Shown here piece after piece: positions 44,529 through 45,173 of a DNA stretch of 45,173 nt (within the stretch, counting starts at the first letter, position 1; each line of letters begins with the position of its first letter). The notes beneath the pieces were generated by a model. That model was given only the letters and a program-made list of their open reading frames with translations. It did no database searches and was not told where the DNA came from. This stretch comes from Hyphomicrobiales bacterium (lineage in GTDB: Bacteria > Pseudomonadota > Alphaproteobacteria > Rhizobiales > Rhizobiaceae): assembly GCA_900472925.1 (NCBI GenBank), contig UCJU01000022.1, positions 1 to 45,173 of the forward strand, in the 5' to 3' direction. The position numbers and the translations under genes were made by a program.

Positions 44529-45173
44529 ATGATCAAGTTTTCTCTCCTACGTGCGGTGATGGTTGCCTCCGGCATGCTGTTTTCGTTCGTTGCGGTCACA
44601 CCGGCCAGTGCTGAAGTTCAAATCAACATCAACAAGGGCAATGTGCAGCCGTTGCCGATCGCCATCACCGACTTCATGTCGGGTGACGGTATCGGCGCGC
44701 AGGTCTCGCAGGTTATTGCAGCCGACCTCCAGCGCTCAGGTCTGTTCGCCCCGGTCAACAAAAGCGCGTTTATCGAAAAAATCAGCAATCCGGACCAGCA
44801 GCCACGGTTTGAAGACTGGAAGGTCATCAACGCGCAGGCGCTTGTGACGGGTCGCGTCACCAAGGAAGCAGATGGCCGCCTTCGCGCCGAGTTCCGCCTG
44901 TGGGACACGTTTGCCGGTCAGCAGATGAGCGGCCAGCAGTTCTTTACCCAGCCGGAAAACTGGCGTCGTGTCGCTCACATCATCGCCGACGCGATCTATG
45001 AGCGTGTGACGGGCGAAAAGGGTTACTTCGATACCCGAGTCGTTTTCGTTTCCGAAAGCGGTTCCAAGACAGACCGCAAGCGTGCGCTCTCCATCATGGA
45101 CCAGGACGGTTTCAACGTTCGCAACCTGACCACCACCAAGGACCTCGTTCTGACGCCGCGCTTTTCGCCGAGC
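44529..45173 (+). CDS. tolB: Tol-Pal system protein TolB, 3' end cut by window edge
   Basis: 215 codons are visible, from the ATG at 44529 to the last base. A Sec signal ([20 protein letters not shown], cleavage near ASA-EV) is followed by the TolB N-terminal domain ([47 protein letters not shown]). It then enters the first beta-propeller blades ([24 protein letters not shown]). The propeller end and the pal gene lie outside the window. Confidence 0.94.
   Translation, partial: MIKFSLLRAVMVASGMLFSFVAVTPASAEVQININKGNVQPLPIAITDFMSGDGIGAQVSQVIAADLQRSGLFAPVNKSAFIEKISNPDQQPRFEDWKVINAQALVTGRVTKEADGRLRAEFRLWDTFAGQQMSGQQFFTQPENWRRVAHIIADAIYERVTGEKGYFDTRVVFVSESGSKTDRKRALSIMDQDGFNVRNLTTTKDLVLTPRFSPS

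Noticed and set aside
1..45173. CRISPR array, prophage, integron or insertion sequence
   Set aside because: No regularly spaced repeats, transposase, integrase or terminal inverted repeats of IS type were found in any frame.

Overview
The window reads as chromosomal DNA of an alphaproteobacterium of the Rhizobiales, most likely Rhizobiaceae (Agrobacterium/Rhizobium). This is inferred from the protein families (RcdA/DUF1465, DUF1192, DUF4164, paired YdcH/DUF465 proteins, L31 without zinc-binding cysteines, class I fructose-bisphosphate aldolase), from the ruvCAB to ybgC-tolQRAB gene order, and from the roughly 58-60% GC codon usage. It is dense core-genome sequence. I see no insertion sequence, prophage, CRISPR array, tRNA or rRNA.

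Region by region: 1-3.4 kb carries an outer-membrane beta-barrel gene cut by the left edge, arabinose-5-phosphate isomerase (kdsD), a secreted TPR protein and rpmJ. 3.4-5.8 kb holds purE-purK and two divergent YdcH-family genes. 5.8-9.5 kb has a TauE/SafE permease, a divergent ThiE-like protein, a Sel1-repeat protein and suhB. 9.5-15.6 kb has an unusually hairpin-rich intergenic region, a MotA/TolQ-like plus MotB/OmpA-like pair that is separate from the Tol system, an FAD dehydrogenase and an ABC exporter. 15.6-19.5 kb has rpmE, rcdA, a candidate small RNA, DUF1192-MFS, a 51-residue membrane protein and a membrane-anchored XRE regulator.

19.5-28.1 kb is a central-carbon cluster on the minus strand: tkt, gap, pgk and a class I aldolase, with a K+/H+ antiporter and a higBA toxin-antitoxin pair between gap and pgk. 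28.3-33.7 kb carries DUF4164-zapA, the 6S RNA gene, a CNNM/CBS membrane protein, 5-formyltetrahydrofolate cyclo-ligase, a YmdB phosphodiesterase, an exported MBL-fold protein and an FMN split-barrel stress protein. 33.7-45.2 kb runs from yebC and an LLM oxidoreductase into ruvC-ruvA-[decayed VapBC]-ruvB, a Tat-exported phosphoesterase, DUF2945, DinB, two tandem NUDIX genes and ybgC-tolQ-tolR-tolA-tolB, with tolB cut by the right edge.

Functional themes are envelope biogenesis (kdsD, the beta-barrel protein, tol genes, the second proton-driven pair), cell-cycle control (rcdA, zapA, and two CtrA-like boxes 21 bp apart upstream of tolQ), the lower Calvin/glycolysis block, and recombination (ruvCAB). 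I did not find a clear new multi-gene system. The observations most worth following are the candidate small RNA with repeated anti-Shine-Dalgarno motifs, the hairpin array before the second motor pair, the paired CtrA-like boxes, and the toxin-antitoxin scar inside ruvAB.
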